The notes below the pieces were generated by a model that saw only the letters and a program-made list of their open reading frames with translations, was not told the DNA's origin and searched no databases. From positions 1,364,001 through 1,428,000 of the forward strand of contig NZ_CP094529.1 of the NCBI RefSeq assembly GCF_022811665.1: a DNA stretch of 64,000 nucleotides. Direction: 5' to 3'. Source of the DNA: Chryseobacterium oryzae (GTDB lineage Bacteria; Bacteroidota; Bacteroidia; Flavobacteriales; Weeksellaceae). Below are positions 36,404 to 45,934 of the stretch, one piece after another (positions within the stretch are counted from its first letter, which is position 1; each line of letters begins with the position of its first letter). Made by a program: the position numbers and the translations under genes.

Positions 36404-38277
36404 TTATTTTTTCACCACCTTCTCTGTCACGACAGCCTTTTCCGTTTTTACTTTCACATAATAAACACCTGCTGTCAAATCACTCATATTAATTTGTGCA
36501 TTTTTACTCTCTAATCTTCCTCTTAAAACACTTTGCCCAACGGAAGAATACACTTCATAGCTTTCCAAATTATTTTTGCTTTTGATCGTCAGGAAATCCT
36601 GAACAGGATTTGGATAAAACTGTAGAACAGCTTCAGCAGAGGTTTCTTCTACCGAAAGGTTACTACAAGGTGTCTTTGCATATTTTGTAAAGAAATTCTG
36701 AGATTTTCCCGCTGTAACATTTATCACCATAGTTGGTACATTATCATTAGCATCAGTAAACAATTGCTGATGGAAAAAACCACCTAAAACATAATTCCCG
36801 TCATTATCAACTGTTATTGCAGTAAATTCATCTGTAGTTCCTGAGTTGCTCCAAACTTCTCCCATTCCCAAGACTGCTCCTGAATCTTTGTTTAAACGAA
36901 CCAAAATCGGGTCGACACCATATCCACTAGGTCGAACTAAGGAGTAGCTTCCCCATACAGAGCCTGCAGTACCGTGGGCAAAACCTATTTCATTAGCATT
37001 TTGTGCAAGTCTGCCTTTCATAAAACGATAGCCTTGTGTATTAACGCTGGTAGGTATTGCGTCTGGAATTTTAGCCCACTGAACATTACCTGCTGAATTT
37101 AACTTCATTATAAAAGGTATATGTCCAAAATATGTCACAGCAGGGAAAGTATAACTTCCAAAAGTAGCTGTTGAATTTAAAGAAGAGTACCGACCTGAAA
37201 TATAAATGTCTGAGGTGTTTGCATCTTTGATAATAGAATGAATTTCATCATCCATAGTTGTTTGCCCATTGTCCAATTCCTTTCTCCAAGCTTCTGAGAC
37301 TGTACTTCCTGAAACATTAAATGCAAGAAGAAAAGCCTGTTTGTTGAAAGAAGTATTATTAAAAGAAAAATCTGTGAAAGTACCAGTATCACCTCTTATT
37401 CCTGCTAAATAATAACGACTCAAGGCTTCATCATATACCATATTTACTTTACCTTGTTCAAGTCCTGAATAAGACTTCCTGTAATAGGCAAAAGAACAGG
37501 AGTTGCGGGTGTCATATTCCCAGTGGTACTATTATAATTAAATTTTACTAAGTAATATTGATAAGTATTTGTGAAACTTGAAGGAACAGTAATGAGACCA
37601 TCCAAATGCGTTCCTGCTTTAAATCCTAAAATGGCATGAATGTTTTTTGATGAATCCATACACATCATTTGAGAATCACTTTGACGCAGTAGAAAATTCA
37701 CATTCCCTTGTAAAGGCTTGTTCCAAACTAAATTCCCAGTAGATGAATTATATTTTAGAAGATAAGATGTTTTAAATCCTGCATCTTGAGTTGTCGCATC
37801 CATTGCGGTAATAGCTGGTAAGGTTTGACTGTTATCTAAATGTGTCGGGATTGAGCTTGTTTGGTAAGAATATCCTTCATTCCAAAGGCTTGCTAAAAGA
37901 TATACTCCACCATTATTATCAACCTCAATATTCCATGCAGAATCAAGATTACCAGTTCCTCCAATTACCGTACTCCATCTTAAAATCCCTTGACAATCTG
38001 TAGAGTATATAATTAAATCACTATTTCCATAATTTGGTACTGATGTCCCATCAACATTTTGTCCCTGATTCCAAATTTTCGCCAAATAATACGTGTTATT
38101 ATCACTATCAACAACTACATCTCTTATAGATTCATCTGAAGTATAAGTAAACCCAGAATTGCCAGACCCAGTCTGTCCTCCAGCTTGTTTCGCCCATTGC
38201 CATTGATACGTTTGGCTGATAAATAATCCCGGCAAAATGACTAAAACTGCACACCATTTTTGTAAAATTCTTTGCAT
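36404..38277 (-). pseudogene. T9SS-sorted surface protein, frameshifted downstream copy
   Basis: Tandem copy of the gene at 38295-40169. The first part (start 38277, MQRILQKWCAVLVILPGLF) ends at 37444 with TGSLIQDLNKVK; the second resumes in another frame (MVYDEALSRYYLAG) to a complete T9SS type A domain at 36404. Compared with the intact copy, the region near 37470 has one base fewer, which explains the break. The N-terminal ~270 and C-terminal ~120 residues are nearly identical to the intact copy while the middle is strongly diverged, a mosaic pattern. It may be a recent pseudogene or a sequencing error in a repeat. Confidence 0.75.
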
Positions 38278-38294
38278 AGTTATTGGTTTTTATT

Positions 38295-40169
38295 CTATCT
38301 CTTCACCACCTTCTCCGTCACGACAGCCTTTTCAGTTTTTACTTTCACATAATAAACACCAGCTGTCAGTCCACTCATATTAATTTGTGCATTTTTACTC
38401 CCTAATCTTCCTCTTAAAACACTTTGCCCAACGGAAGAATACACTTCATAGCTTTCCAAATTATTTTTGCTTTTGATCGTCAGGAAATCCTGAACGGGAT
38501 TTGGATAAAACTGTAGACCAGCTTCAGCAGAGGTTTCTTCTACCGAAAGGTTACTACAAGGTGTCTTTGCATATTTTGTAAAGAAATTCTGAGATTTTCC
38601 CGCTGTAACATTTATCGCCATAGTTGGTACATTATCATTAGCATCAGTAAACAATTGCTGATGGAAAAAACCACCTAAAACATAATTCCCGTCATTATCA
38701 ACTGTTATCGCAGTAAATTCATCTATGGTTCCCTGATTACTAAGAACGTCACCCATTCCCAAGACTGCTCCTGAATCTTTGTTTAAACGAACAAGAATTG
38801 GATCTGCTCGATCACCGCTTGGTCTGGTCATATTGTAGCTTCCCCAAGCACTTCCCCAACTTCCATGAGCAAAGCCTATTTCATTACCGTTTTGAACAAT
38901 TCGACCTTTCATGAAACCATAAGTTGCATTACCAACGGTTCCTGGTGCCCCATCTGCAATCTTAGACCATAGGACATTTCCGGCTGAATTTAGCTTAACA
39001 ACAAATGGAATGTGTCCATTGTATGACGTCGTCGGAAAAGTATAATTTCCAAAAGTTGCTGTTGAATTTACAGAAAAATATCGACCAGATATATAAATAT
39101 CGGAAGAATTAGTATCTTTAATAATGGAGTGAATTTCTTCATCAGAATTTGCATTGCCAGCTTCAATTTCTTTTCTCCAAGCTTCTGTTACGATAGTGCC
39201 ATTAACATTAAATGCCAAGAGATATGCTTCCTTTGTAAAAGAAATATTATTAAAGGAAAAATCAATCAAATTACCTGTACTACCTCTTGTTCCAGCTAAA
39301 TAATAACGACTCAAACCTTCATCATATACCATATTTACTTTACCGTGTTCAAGTCCCGGATAAAGACTTCCTGTAATAGGCAAAAGAACAGGAGTTGCGG
39401 GTGTCATATTCCCAGTGGTATTATTATAATTAAATTTTACTAAGTAATATTGATAAGTATTTGTGAAACTTGAAGGAACAGTAATGAGACCATCCAAATG
39501 CGTTCCTGCTTTAAATCCTAAAATGGCATGAATATTTTTTGATGAATCCATACACATCATTTGAGAATCACTTTGACGTAATAGAAAATTTATATTGCCT
39601 TGTAATGGCTTATTCCAAATTAAACTACCGGTAGATGAATTGTATTTTAATAGATAGGATGTTTTAAATCCTGCATCTTGAGTTGTCGCGTCCATTGCAA
39701 CAATGGCTGGTAGCGATTGACTATTGTCTAAATGTGTAGGAATTGAGGTTGGCTGATATGAATATCCTTCATTCCAAAGACTTGCTAAAAGATATACTCC
39801 ACCATTATTATCAACCTCAATATTCCATGCAGAATCAAGATTACCAGTTCCTCCAATTACCGTACTCCATCTTAAAATCCCTTGACAATCTGTAGAGTAT
39901 ATAATTAAATCACTATTTCCATAATTTGGTACTGATGTCCCATCAACATTTTGTCCCTGATTCCAAATTTTCGCCAAATAATACGTGTTATTATCACTAT
40001 CAACAACTACATCTCTTATGGATTCATCTACAGTATAAGTAAATCCAGAATTTCCAGACCCCGTCTGGCCACCAGCTTGTTTCGCCCATTGCCATTGATA
40101 CGTTTGGCTGATAAATAATCCCGGCAACATGACTAAAACTGCACACCATTTTTGTAAAATTCTTTGCAT
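38295..40169 (-). CDS. T9SS type A sorting-domain surface protein with propeller-like repeats
   Basis: A 624-aa exported protein: signal peptide (MQRILQKWCAVLVMLPGLFI), then repeated short blocks of the type VVVDSDNNTYYLAKIWNQGQ and ITVDNDGNYVLGGFF that resemble SBBP-type beta-propeller repeats, and a C-terminal T9SS type A domain (FYPNPVQDFLTIKSKN, INMSGLTAGVYYVKVKTEKA, ending VTEKVVKR). The last domain directs export and attachment by the type IX system, which porQ in this window belongs to. 17 bp upstream of the second copy. Cargo role unknown. Confidence 0.88.
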   Translation of the reverse strand: MQRILQKWCAVLVMLPGLFISQTYQWQWAKQAGGQTGSGNSGFTYTVDESIRDVVVDSDNNTYYLAKIWNQGQNVDGTSVPNYGNSDLIIYSTDCQGILRWSTVIGGTGNLDSAWNIEVDNNGGVYLLASLWNEGYSYQPTSIPTHLDNSQSLPAIVAMDATTQDAGFKTSYLLKYNSSTGSLIWNKPLQGNINFLLRQSDSQMMCMDSSKNIHAILGFKAGTHLDGLITVPSSFTNTYQYYLVKFNYNNTTGNMTPATPVLLPITGSLYPGLEHGKVNMVYDEGLSRYYLAGTRGSTGNLIDFSFNNISFTKEAYLLAFNVNGTIVTEAWRKEIEAGNANSDEEIHSIIKDTNSSDIYISGRYFSVNSTATFGNYTFPTTSYNGHIPFVVKLNSAGNVLWSKIADGAPGTVGNATYGFMKGRIVQNGNEIGFAHGSWGSAWGSYNMTRPSGDRADPILVRLNKDSGAVLGMGDVLSNQGTIDEFTAITVDNDGNYVLGGFFHQQLFTDANDNVPTMAINVTAGKSQNFFTKYAKTPCSNLSVEETSAEAGLQFYPNPVQDFLTIKSKNNLESYEVYSSVGQSVLRGRLGSKNAQINMSGLTAGVYYVKVKTEKAVVTEKVVKR

Positions 40170-40216
40170 ATTATAATATTTTGTATTTGAACTTTAAACT
40201 TAGTAAAATAATTATG

Positions 40217-40251
40217 AAAATGCAGTGTTTATTCTCAAAACATTGCATTTT
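40217..40251 (-). terminator. Hairpin downstream of T9SS remnant
   Basis: AAAATGCA-g-TGTTT pairs with AAAACA-t-TGCATTTT around a 6-base loop, after the stop of the remnant ending at 40259. Confidence 0.5.
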
Positions 40252-40258
40252 ATAATGA

Positions 40259-40770
40259 TTATTTTTTAATTAACTTACCTTGAAGTGCTTTTCCATTTGT
40301 ATGGACAATCACAATGTAGACGCCTTGAAGCCACTCATCAATTGGGATTTCCAATTCTCCTGATGAAGATTTTAATTCTTTAACGAATTTAACTGTTCCT
40401 CTCGCATCAAAAATCTGAATCTGTTTTGCTTTTTCTTCCTTATTGCCTGTGTTAAAAGAAACATTTACTTTTTCTTTCGCAGGATTAGGGAAAATTTTTA
40501 TTGTAGATTCTGAAACAGAGGACGATACATACTTATGGCTGGATGATTTATTAATATAATCCGGTATTTCAACCTTGGTTACTTTATTTTCATCTTTATT
40601 AGAGTTGAATTGCTTGAATTAATCGTAAGATCAGCCGATGAATTTGACGTAACAAAAAAAGTATTATCAAAATACCATGTATTACATTGTTTGACGAATA
40701 TGCGCTTGGCACGTATAGAGTAATACATCTCCTTTAAAAAAAGACTTGGAACCTAAATATTTGTAGACGG
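40259..40770 (-). pseudogene. Remnant of a third T9SS cargo gene
   Basis: The minus strand encodes an intact T9SS type A tail (IKIFPNPAKEKVNVSFNTG, IQIFDARGTVKFVKEL, WLQGVYIVIVHTNGKALQ, ending GKLIKK) with stop at 40259. Upstream, pieces such as WYFDNTFFVTSNSSADLTIN are in a shifted frame, then YKYLGSKSFFKGDVLLY in another. No start is found, so only a broken 3' part remains. The domain differs from that of the tandem pair, so it is a separate cargo family. Confidence 0.7.
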
Positions 40771-40814
40771 TACCGTATCAGAAATTTTTATTTTTGATTA
40801 ATCGATCTCTATTT

Positions 40815-41117
40815 TCATTCGCAATACCATCCATTCAGATCTTTAAAACCGTTATAAATCAAAGAACAGTCTTCCACATTTTTATATTGACTTAGCATTT
40901 TTGCTGTAACAGATTTCCCATTGCTATCATTATCCAAGAACAATGATATTTTATTATATTTTTTCAGTTCGTTTTCAACTCTAAAGAACATCGAAGTGGA
41001 ATTAAGGATTAAAGAATCTGAATTTTGTTCTTTTTTCATATTTCTATACGTAAGATAATCAAAAAAACCTTCAAAGACTGTAATTTCATCAGATTCACTT
41101 TTTTGTGTTCTGACCGT
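40815..41117 (-). pseudogene. Toprim-domain fragment (mobile-element primase-like)
   Basis: An open frame without a start: SDEITVFEGFFDYLTYR, then LILNSTSMFFRVENELKKY, ISLFLDNDSNGKSVTAKML and SLIYNGFKDLNGWYCE. The order ITVFEGFFDYL ... LxLDND is that of the Toprim part of primase-like proteins carried by Bacteroidetes mobilizable elements. The N-terminal zinc-finger part is missing and the frame is cut at 41118, where the IS982 fragment lies in the opposite direction. A start-like ATG at 41039 is inside the domain. Confidence 0.7.
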
Positions 41118-41355
41118 TTATGCGAGTATAGAACTACACATACCGATGAGAAGCAATCAAAAAAAATATCAAAAACAGAAATATACTTTCAGAAAATCCA
41201 GAAAAAGAATTGAGACTTTATTCTCTCAACTTTGTGACCAATTTAAAATCAGAAATAACTACGCAAAATCTTTTAATGCTTTTAAAACAAGGATATTGAG
41301 TAAAATAACAGCTTTAACTTTCATTCAGTTTGTAAATGTTTTCGTTTTCAATAGA
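41118..41355 (+). pseudogene. IS982-family transposase, C-terminal fragment
   Basis: The frame reads YASIELHIPMRSNQKKYQ, then KSRKRIETLFSQLCDQFKIR and NYAKSFNAFKTRILSKITAL, TFIQFVNVFVFNRE. This is the last third of IS982-type transposases. The 5' two thirds, the catalytic Asp residues and both IS ends are gone. The frame continues without a stop into the integrase fragment, giving a chimeric 188-codon ORF from ATG 41146. Confidence 0.75.
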
Positions 41356-41818
41356 GAAATGAATAAGAATACTGATGTTCCTCAGGCATTGCAGGCTGCT
41401 AACGATTGGCTATTAATAAGCTGTTACACAGGACAACGTTTCTCTGATTTTATGGGTCTTGAAACCAATCATTTGAAAAATACAAAAGGTACAATATGTC
41501 TCTTATTTATACAGCAGAAGATTTTACTACCATTGCATCCTACAGTAATCAATAAATTGACAAAAAATGGAGAAATTTTTCCTCAACTAATGGATATTCA
41601 GCATTATAAATCTAAGATAATAGAAATAGCCAGACTTGCATGTATTAACGAAACCGTAAATGCAAGAAGAAGATTTGGTTTCCGTTCGCATGATGTGGAA
41701 ATGGAAAAGTGAAATTGTCTCCAACCATATAAGCAGACGAAGTTTTGCGACTAATTTACCCACGCCTCTCCTAATGGACGCTACCGGGCACAGCACCGAA
41801 CAGATGTTTCCGCAGTAA
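41356..41818 (+). pseudogene. Tyrosine recombinase (integrase) catalytic-domain remnant
   Basis: LQAANDWLLISCYTGQRFSD carries the first catalytic Arg box, QQKILLPLHPTVINKL the middle part. After a stop at about 41710 and a frameshift, VSNHISRRSFATNLPTPLLM contains the HxxR box, and ATGHSTEQMFPQ the last one. The frame ends at 41818 before the nucleophilic Tyr position, and a few residues are lost after QQK. It is a clear but dead integrase, with no N-terminal arm or SAM-like domain; its place there is taken by the IS982 fragment. Confidence 0.78.
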
Positions 41819-42247
41819 ATCAACCCAGTCGACAATAATAGAATCTAACATTTTGACAAAATTTATATGGAACGAGCTTTAAGTTTGGTTTTGTCTTTAT
41901 CTAAATAGATGGTATTGTTTATAATTTGAAAAAAATAAATGTATTTAGCCGCGGCTTACAATTAACTTTTCCATTTTACTTTCAAAGAATTGTTTCATAA
42001 ACAAAAAGCCATACGCACAGTCAAGTATTATTTAGTTGTGTTTTATAAACGTATATTTTATACTCTCCATATTTATTTAGAAACTTAAAAACAAGATTAG
42101 CTTACATTTGTGTGTAGCTAAAAGGTATATCGACCCAAAGAAATAAGATAATAATCATAGAAAGCTGTAGGTAATAGTCAAGAAACCAAAACACTGAACT
42201 CTTACCTTAAAACTTTGGAATAGGAAGTTTACGATTTCCACTACCTG
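41819..42247. other. Gene-free stretch within element remnant
   Basis: No coding sequence of any length is supported. AT-rich, with no hairpin or repeat that I can support. Confidence 0.5.
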
Positions 42248-42474
42248 ATGATAAAAGAAGAAGATTTTGTAATAGCAGAGAGTTTAAAATCTAAACTGCT
42301 TGGAATAGATATTGAAAGAAGAATGCTTATTCCCATTTTTCAGAAACATAACAAAAAAGTGGAAGTTTCAGATAGATTGAGTCAAGTTATTGATATTTTC
42401 TTTTCAGTTGTTATACTGGCTTTGCTTATGTTGATGTGAAAAATTATCTAAGTCTCATATTAATTTGTGAATAG
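42248..42474 (+). pseudogene. Second integrase remnant, internally deleted and frameshifted
   Basis: The first frame gives LKSKLLGIDIERRMLIPIFQ and HNKKVE, as in the arm-to-SAM junction of Bacteroidetes element integrases. It is followed directly by RLSQVIDIF; then the next frame gives FLFSCYTGFAYVDVKNY, the start of the catalytic domain (family: DIFxFSCxTGLAYxDV). About 150 residues between the two parts are missing. It is of a different integrase subfamily than the remnant at 41356. Confidence 0.6.
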
Positions 42475-42570
42475 ATGCTAACAAATGAATATTTACAAAT
42501 CGGCAGAAAAGCAATACTAAATTACTATTGAAATTATCTCAATAATTTCACTTACAATTAAGAATTAAAC

Positions 42571-42663
42571 ATGTCCAAACACACAATCCTACTCTTTTCT
42601 ATTTTACCTATTTTTGTAATTTATTTTATAGAAAAAATATCAAATCTGTCTCTCTTATCTTGA
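42571..42663 (+). CDS. Very short hydrophobic ORF (30 aa)
   Basis: ATG ORF MSKHTILLFSILPIFVIYFI followed by ten residues, essentially a single membrane helix, 37 bp before the kinase-like gene. No homolog recognised; it may be a small membrane peptide or a chance ORF. Confidence 0.2.
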   Translation: MSKHTILLFSILPIFVIYFIEKISNLSLLS

Positions 42664-42699
42664 GCTATACTAACTATAAAAAACTGTATAAAAGTAATT

Positions 42700-43233
42700 A
42701 TGATTAAATTGCAGGAATTAGGAAATCGAATTTGTATAATTGGACCTAGCTCCAGTGGAAAATCTACATTAGCAAAAAAATTAAGTGAAAGACTTAACCT
42801 TCCAGTCTGTTATCTGGATCAGATAGCGCATTTTCCTAATTCTAATTGGAAACGTAGAGAAAAAAAAGATCTAAAGATAGATCATGATATTTTCCTTAAA
42901 AATAATAGATATTGGATAATTGAAGGAAATTATAGTTTTCTAATGACTGACAGATTTTCTAATGCAACTACTGTTATTTGGCTGGATTTTAAAGTGACAG
43001 GAACGTTAATTAGATATTTTATAAGGACTTTTAAAAATTCTAATAGCCGTATTGGAAATCTTGATGGAGTAAAAACACAAATTAGTTTGAAATTTGTTAA
43101 ATATATTGTTTTTGATGCACCAAAAAATAGAAAAATATATAAAAAATTAATTGATCAATCAAACATAAAGCTACTTTATATTGATTCCTTTCATCATTTA
43201 AAAAAGTATTATAAAAAGTGGAATCTACATTAA
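42700..43233 (+). CDS. P-loop NTPase, adenylate-kinase-like (topology modulation/FlaR-type)
   Basis: A 177-aa protein with Walker A IIGPSSSGKSTLAKKL (residues ~13-28), an LDQIAHFPNSNWKRR motif, WIIEGNYS and VIWLDF (Walker B-like). This order is that of adenylate-kinase-related proteins annotated as DNA topology modulation or FlaR. The substrate is unknown. It is the only intact gene between the integrase remnants and purF, so it is either residual element cargo or a core gene at the far border. Confidence 0.8.
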   Translation: MIKLQELGNRICIIGPSSSGKSTLAKKLSERLNLPVCYLDQIAHFPNSNWKRREKKDLKIDHDIFLKNNRYWIIEGNYSFLMTDRFSNATTVIWLDFKVTGTLIRYFIRTFKNSNSRIGNLDGVKTQISLKFVKYIVFDAPKNRKIYKKLIDQSNIKLLYIDSFHHLKKYYKKWNLH

Positions 43234-43506
43234 CCCTTAACTTACAGAGTAAAGCTACTTTTAATCTTGTTGATTTTTTGTAAGTTATCCTAGTTAATTC
43301 AAAATGAGATAATTATAGGGTATTACAATTTAAAATTAAAGTTGTACAAAAACTTTTAAGAAGAATTAAATAAGTAACTTTAAATTTGATAATGGGGAAT
43401 TAAACAATTGACCAAAAATTAAATAAATTAATTCTAAAATCAATATTAGTAATATTTAAAATTCAATTATCAAAGTTGTTATAATATTGATTTGTATATC
43501 TAATGA
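43234..43506. other. AT-rich gap before purF terminator
   Basis: About 270 bp of very AT-rich sequence without ORFs. No copy of the tRNA-Ser 3' end is present that could mark the far attachment site. Confidence 0.4.
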
Positions 43507-43540
43507 AACAACCGTCATTTAAATAACGGTTGTTTATTTT
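43507..43540. terminator. Terminator downstream of purF
   Basis: AACAACCGT (43507-43515) and ACGGTTGTT (43526-43534) flank a 10-base loop. It lies 20 bp beyond the purF stop on the minus strand and carries T-rich sequence on both sides. Confidence 0.65.
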
Positions 43541-43553
43541 TAGCACTATTTAT

Positions 43554-45053
43554 TTAATTAAACAATTCTACTTCTTCTCCTTTTTCTACAGGATATTTTT
43601 CTGTAAAACAGCCAAAACAGTGGTTAGAAGAACCCAAAATTTCTTTTAGACTTTCAACACTCAAAAATTCTAAAGAATCTACTCCTAAATAATCTCTAAG
43701 CTCTTCAATAGACATGTTGGCAGAAATTAAATCATCTTTTGAAGGAGTATCTATTCCTAAATAACATGGTGCAATAATTGGCGGAGAAACACTTCGGAAG
43801 TGAATTTCTTTTACGCCGGCATCTTTAAGAATTTTCACCAATCGTTTAGAAGTTGTACCACGCACAATAGAATCATCAATAATAACAACTCTTTTACCTT
43901 TAATTTCAGAAATAATTGGATTGAGTTTCAGGTTCACTACCCTTTCTCTCATTTCCTGGGTTGGAACAATAAAACTTCTACCTATGTATCTGTTCTTAAT
44001 TAAAACCGGACGGAACGGAATACCCGAAGCTTTAGAAAAACCAATAGCAGCCGGAACTCCCGAATCGGGAACACCAATCACCACATCGGCTTCCAATGGG
44101 GCCTGTTCCCAGATTTTCTCTCCAGATTTTTCTCTTATTTCATACACGTTGATATTTTCTAAGGAAGAATCGGGTCTTGCAAAGTAAATATATTCAAAAG
44201 AGCATATTCTCTGTTTACCTTTTTCTTCATCTACCATGTAAGAATGAAGTTTTCCCGGTTCATTTTCATTGGTGTAAATAATTTCTCCAGGCAATATATC
44301 GCGAACATATTGTGCACCCACTGCATCTAAAGCCACAGATTCTGAAGCAACAACATAAGAATTCTCATTAATTGCTCCTAAAACCAAAGGTCTGATTCCG
44401 TTAAAATCCCGAAATGCGAAGAATTTGTTTCTCGTCATTCCTACCACAGAATAGGCACCTTCAATTTTTTCCATTGTTGCTTTAATTGCGGAACGAAGGC
44501 CAAGATCAAGATTTTTTTGAATTAATCTCAAAATAACTTCAGAATCGGAAGTAGCCCGGAATACCACTCCTTCTGCTTCCAATTCTTTTTTCAGCTCTTT
44601 GGCATTGGTAAGATTCCCATTATGTGCAATGGAAAGTATAATCTGGTCGTATTCATTTTTGGCGAAAAATGGCTGAAAATTATACTTCTTTTTGTCTCCT
44701 GCAGTGGTATAACGTGTATGTCCGATTGCAGAATTTCCCATAAAAGTTTCCGGATCCGAGATCTCTTTGTAAACATCTAAAACCAAACCTTCATCTTTCA
44801 TGTTGGTAATTTTACCGTTTTTAAGAACGGAAATACCACATGCTTCCTGACCTCTGTGCTGCAATGCAAAAAGCCCGAACTGAGAAAGAGAAAACGTATC
44901 CAAATCGTCGTCCGAATACATACCAAATATTCCGCATTCTTCGTTAGGTGCGTCTAATCTTTCTTCCTCCTGCGTTCTGAAAAGATTTCTTCCGTAGGTT
45001 TGGGTTTCAAATTGTTTTAAATATTCACTTTTATGAATGTCTAAACTTTTCAT
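43554..45053 (-). CDS. purF: Amidophosphoribosyltransferase
   Basis: A 499-aa enzyme for the first committed step of purine synthesis (PRPP plus glutamine to phosphoribosylamine). A propeptide-like N-terminus ends APNEECGIFGMYS, where the Cys is the glutaminase nucleophile (about residue 41). LFALQHRGQEACGISV follows, then the PRPP motif VVIIDDSIVRGTTSKR near residue 365 and Cys-rich HCFGCFTEKY for an iron-sulfur-type site. It is 134 bp downstream of purC. Confidence 0.97.
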   Translation of the reverse strand: MKSLDIHKSEYLKQFETQTYGRNLFRTQEEERLDAPNEECGIFGMYSDDDLDTFSLSQFGLFALQHRGQEACGISVLKNGKITNMKDEGLVLDVYKEISDPETFMGNSAIGHTRYTTAGDKKKYNFQPFFAKNEYDQIILSIAHNGNLTNAKELKKELEAEGVVFRATSDSEVILRLIQKNLDLGLRSAIKATMEKIEGAYSVVGMTRNKFFAFRDFNGIRPLVLGAINENSYVVASESVALDAVGAQYVRDILPGEIIYTNENEPGKLHSYMVDEEKGKQRICSFEYIYFARPDSSLENINVYEIREKSGEKIWEQAPLEADVVIGVPDSGVPAAIGFSKASGIPFRPVLIKNRYIGRSFIVPTQEMRERVVNLKLNPIISEIKGKRVVIIDDSIVRGTTSKRLVKILKDAGVKEIHFRSVSPPIIAPCYLGIDTPSKDDLISANMSIEELRDYLGVDSLEFLSVESLKEILGSSNHCFGCFTEKYPVEKGEEVELFN

Positions 45054-45055
45054 TT

Positions 45056-45185
45056 CTATTTTTTCTATTGATGCTAGAAGTCAGATATCAGATCTTAGTC
45101 TAAAAACTAACTTCAGTTTAATTTTGTTAAATAACAAATCATTTTCAGAGCTAAAAATCTAGCATCTGATGCCTGACATTTGAAA
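45056..45185. repeat. Intergenic repeat-rich spacer between purC and purF
   Basis: Contains words such as gtcagatatcagatcttag and ctagcatctgatgcctgaca with tgaaatct, similar in style to the atpD-atpC spacer. It probably holds part of a dispersed intergenic repeat; no gene. Confidence 0.4.
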
Positions 45186-45187
45186 TC

Positions 45188-45907
45188 TTACTTATTAAGT
45201 ACAGCTTTCAATCTATTGTATATCTCAACATAAGCTTCAGTAACTTCGCCAAGATCTCTTCTGAATCTGTCTTTATCCAGCTTCTTCATGGTATCTTTAT
45301 CCCAAAGTCTGCAAGTATCAGGAGAAATTTCGTCTGCAAGGATGATTTCACCGTCAGCAGTTTTTCCTAATTCAATTTTGAAGTCAACCAAGATGATGTT
45401 CATTTTGTCGAAAAGGTCGATCAGGATTTCGTTGATATCAGAAGTTAATTCATACATTTCATCGAGTTCTTCATACGTTGCAGCTCCTAAGAAAACTGCG
45501 TGATGATCGTTGATAAGCGGATCTCCCAACTCGTCTTTTTTGTAGCAGATATCGAAGATGGTTACAGGAGATTTAATTCCTTCTTCCACTCCTAATCTCT
45601 GTGCCATACTTCCTGCAGAATAATTTCTTACTACCATTTCCAAAGGAATAATAGAAACTTTCTTTACCAATTGCTCTCTCTCGTTCAATTGTTTAATGAA
45701 ATGAGTCTTAATCCCTTTTTCATTCAAATATTCAAAAATAAGAGTGGTAATAGCGTTGTTCATTTCGCCTTTTAAATCTACAGATCCTCTTTTCTGAGCA
45801 TTAAATGCAGTAGCATCATCTTTAAAACGTACTACAACTTCATTAGGATTATCGGTAGCAAAAACTTGTTTCGCTTTACCTTCGTACAACATTTCTTTCT
45901 TTTCCAT
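45188..45907 (-). CDS. purC: Phosphoribosylaminoimidazole-succinocarboxamide synthase
   Basis: A 239-aa SAICAR synthetase, step eight of IMP synthesis. Motifs: [13 protein letters not shown] at the start, [20 protein letters not shown] near residue 88, and [16 protein letters not shown] near residue 201. Follows the DUF3307 gene by 27 bp in the same direction, so read-through from the SatD operon is possible. Confidence 0.97.
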   Translation of the reverse strand: MEKKEMLYEGKAKQVFATDNPNEVVVRFKDDATAFNAQKRGSVDLKGEMNNAITTLIFEYLNEKGIKTHFIKQLNEREQLVKKVSIIPLEMVVRNYSAGSMAQRLGVEEGIKSPVTIFDICYKKDELGDPLINDHHAVFLGAATYEELDEMYELTSDINEILIDLFDKMNIILVDFKIELGKTADGEIILADEISPDTCRLWDKDTMKKLDKDRFRRDLGEVTEAYVEIYNRLKAVLNK

Positions 45908-45934
45908 TTTATAAAATTACTTTTTTAGATAGAT

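Noticed and set aside
42248..42439. Stand-alone 63-aa membrane protein
   Set aside because: Its hydrophobic tail is the out-of-frame reading of an integrase catalytic-domain start (CYTGFAYVDV in the next frame).
34875..43550. Far attachment site of the tRNA-Ser element
   Set aside because: I looked for a second copy of the tRNA 3' end such as ttcgaatccctcactctcc in the following 9 kb and found none, so element borders are not called.
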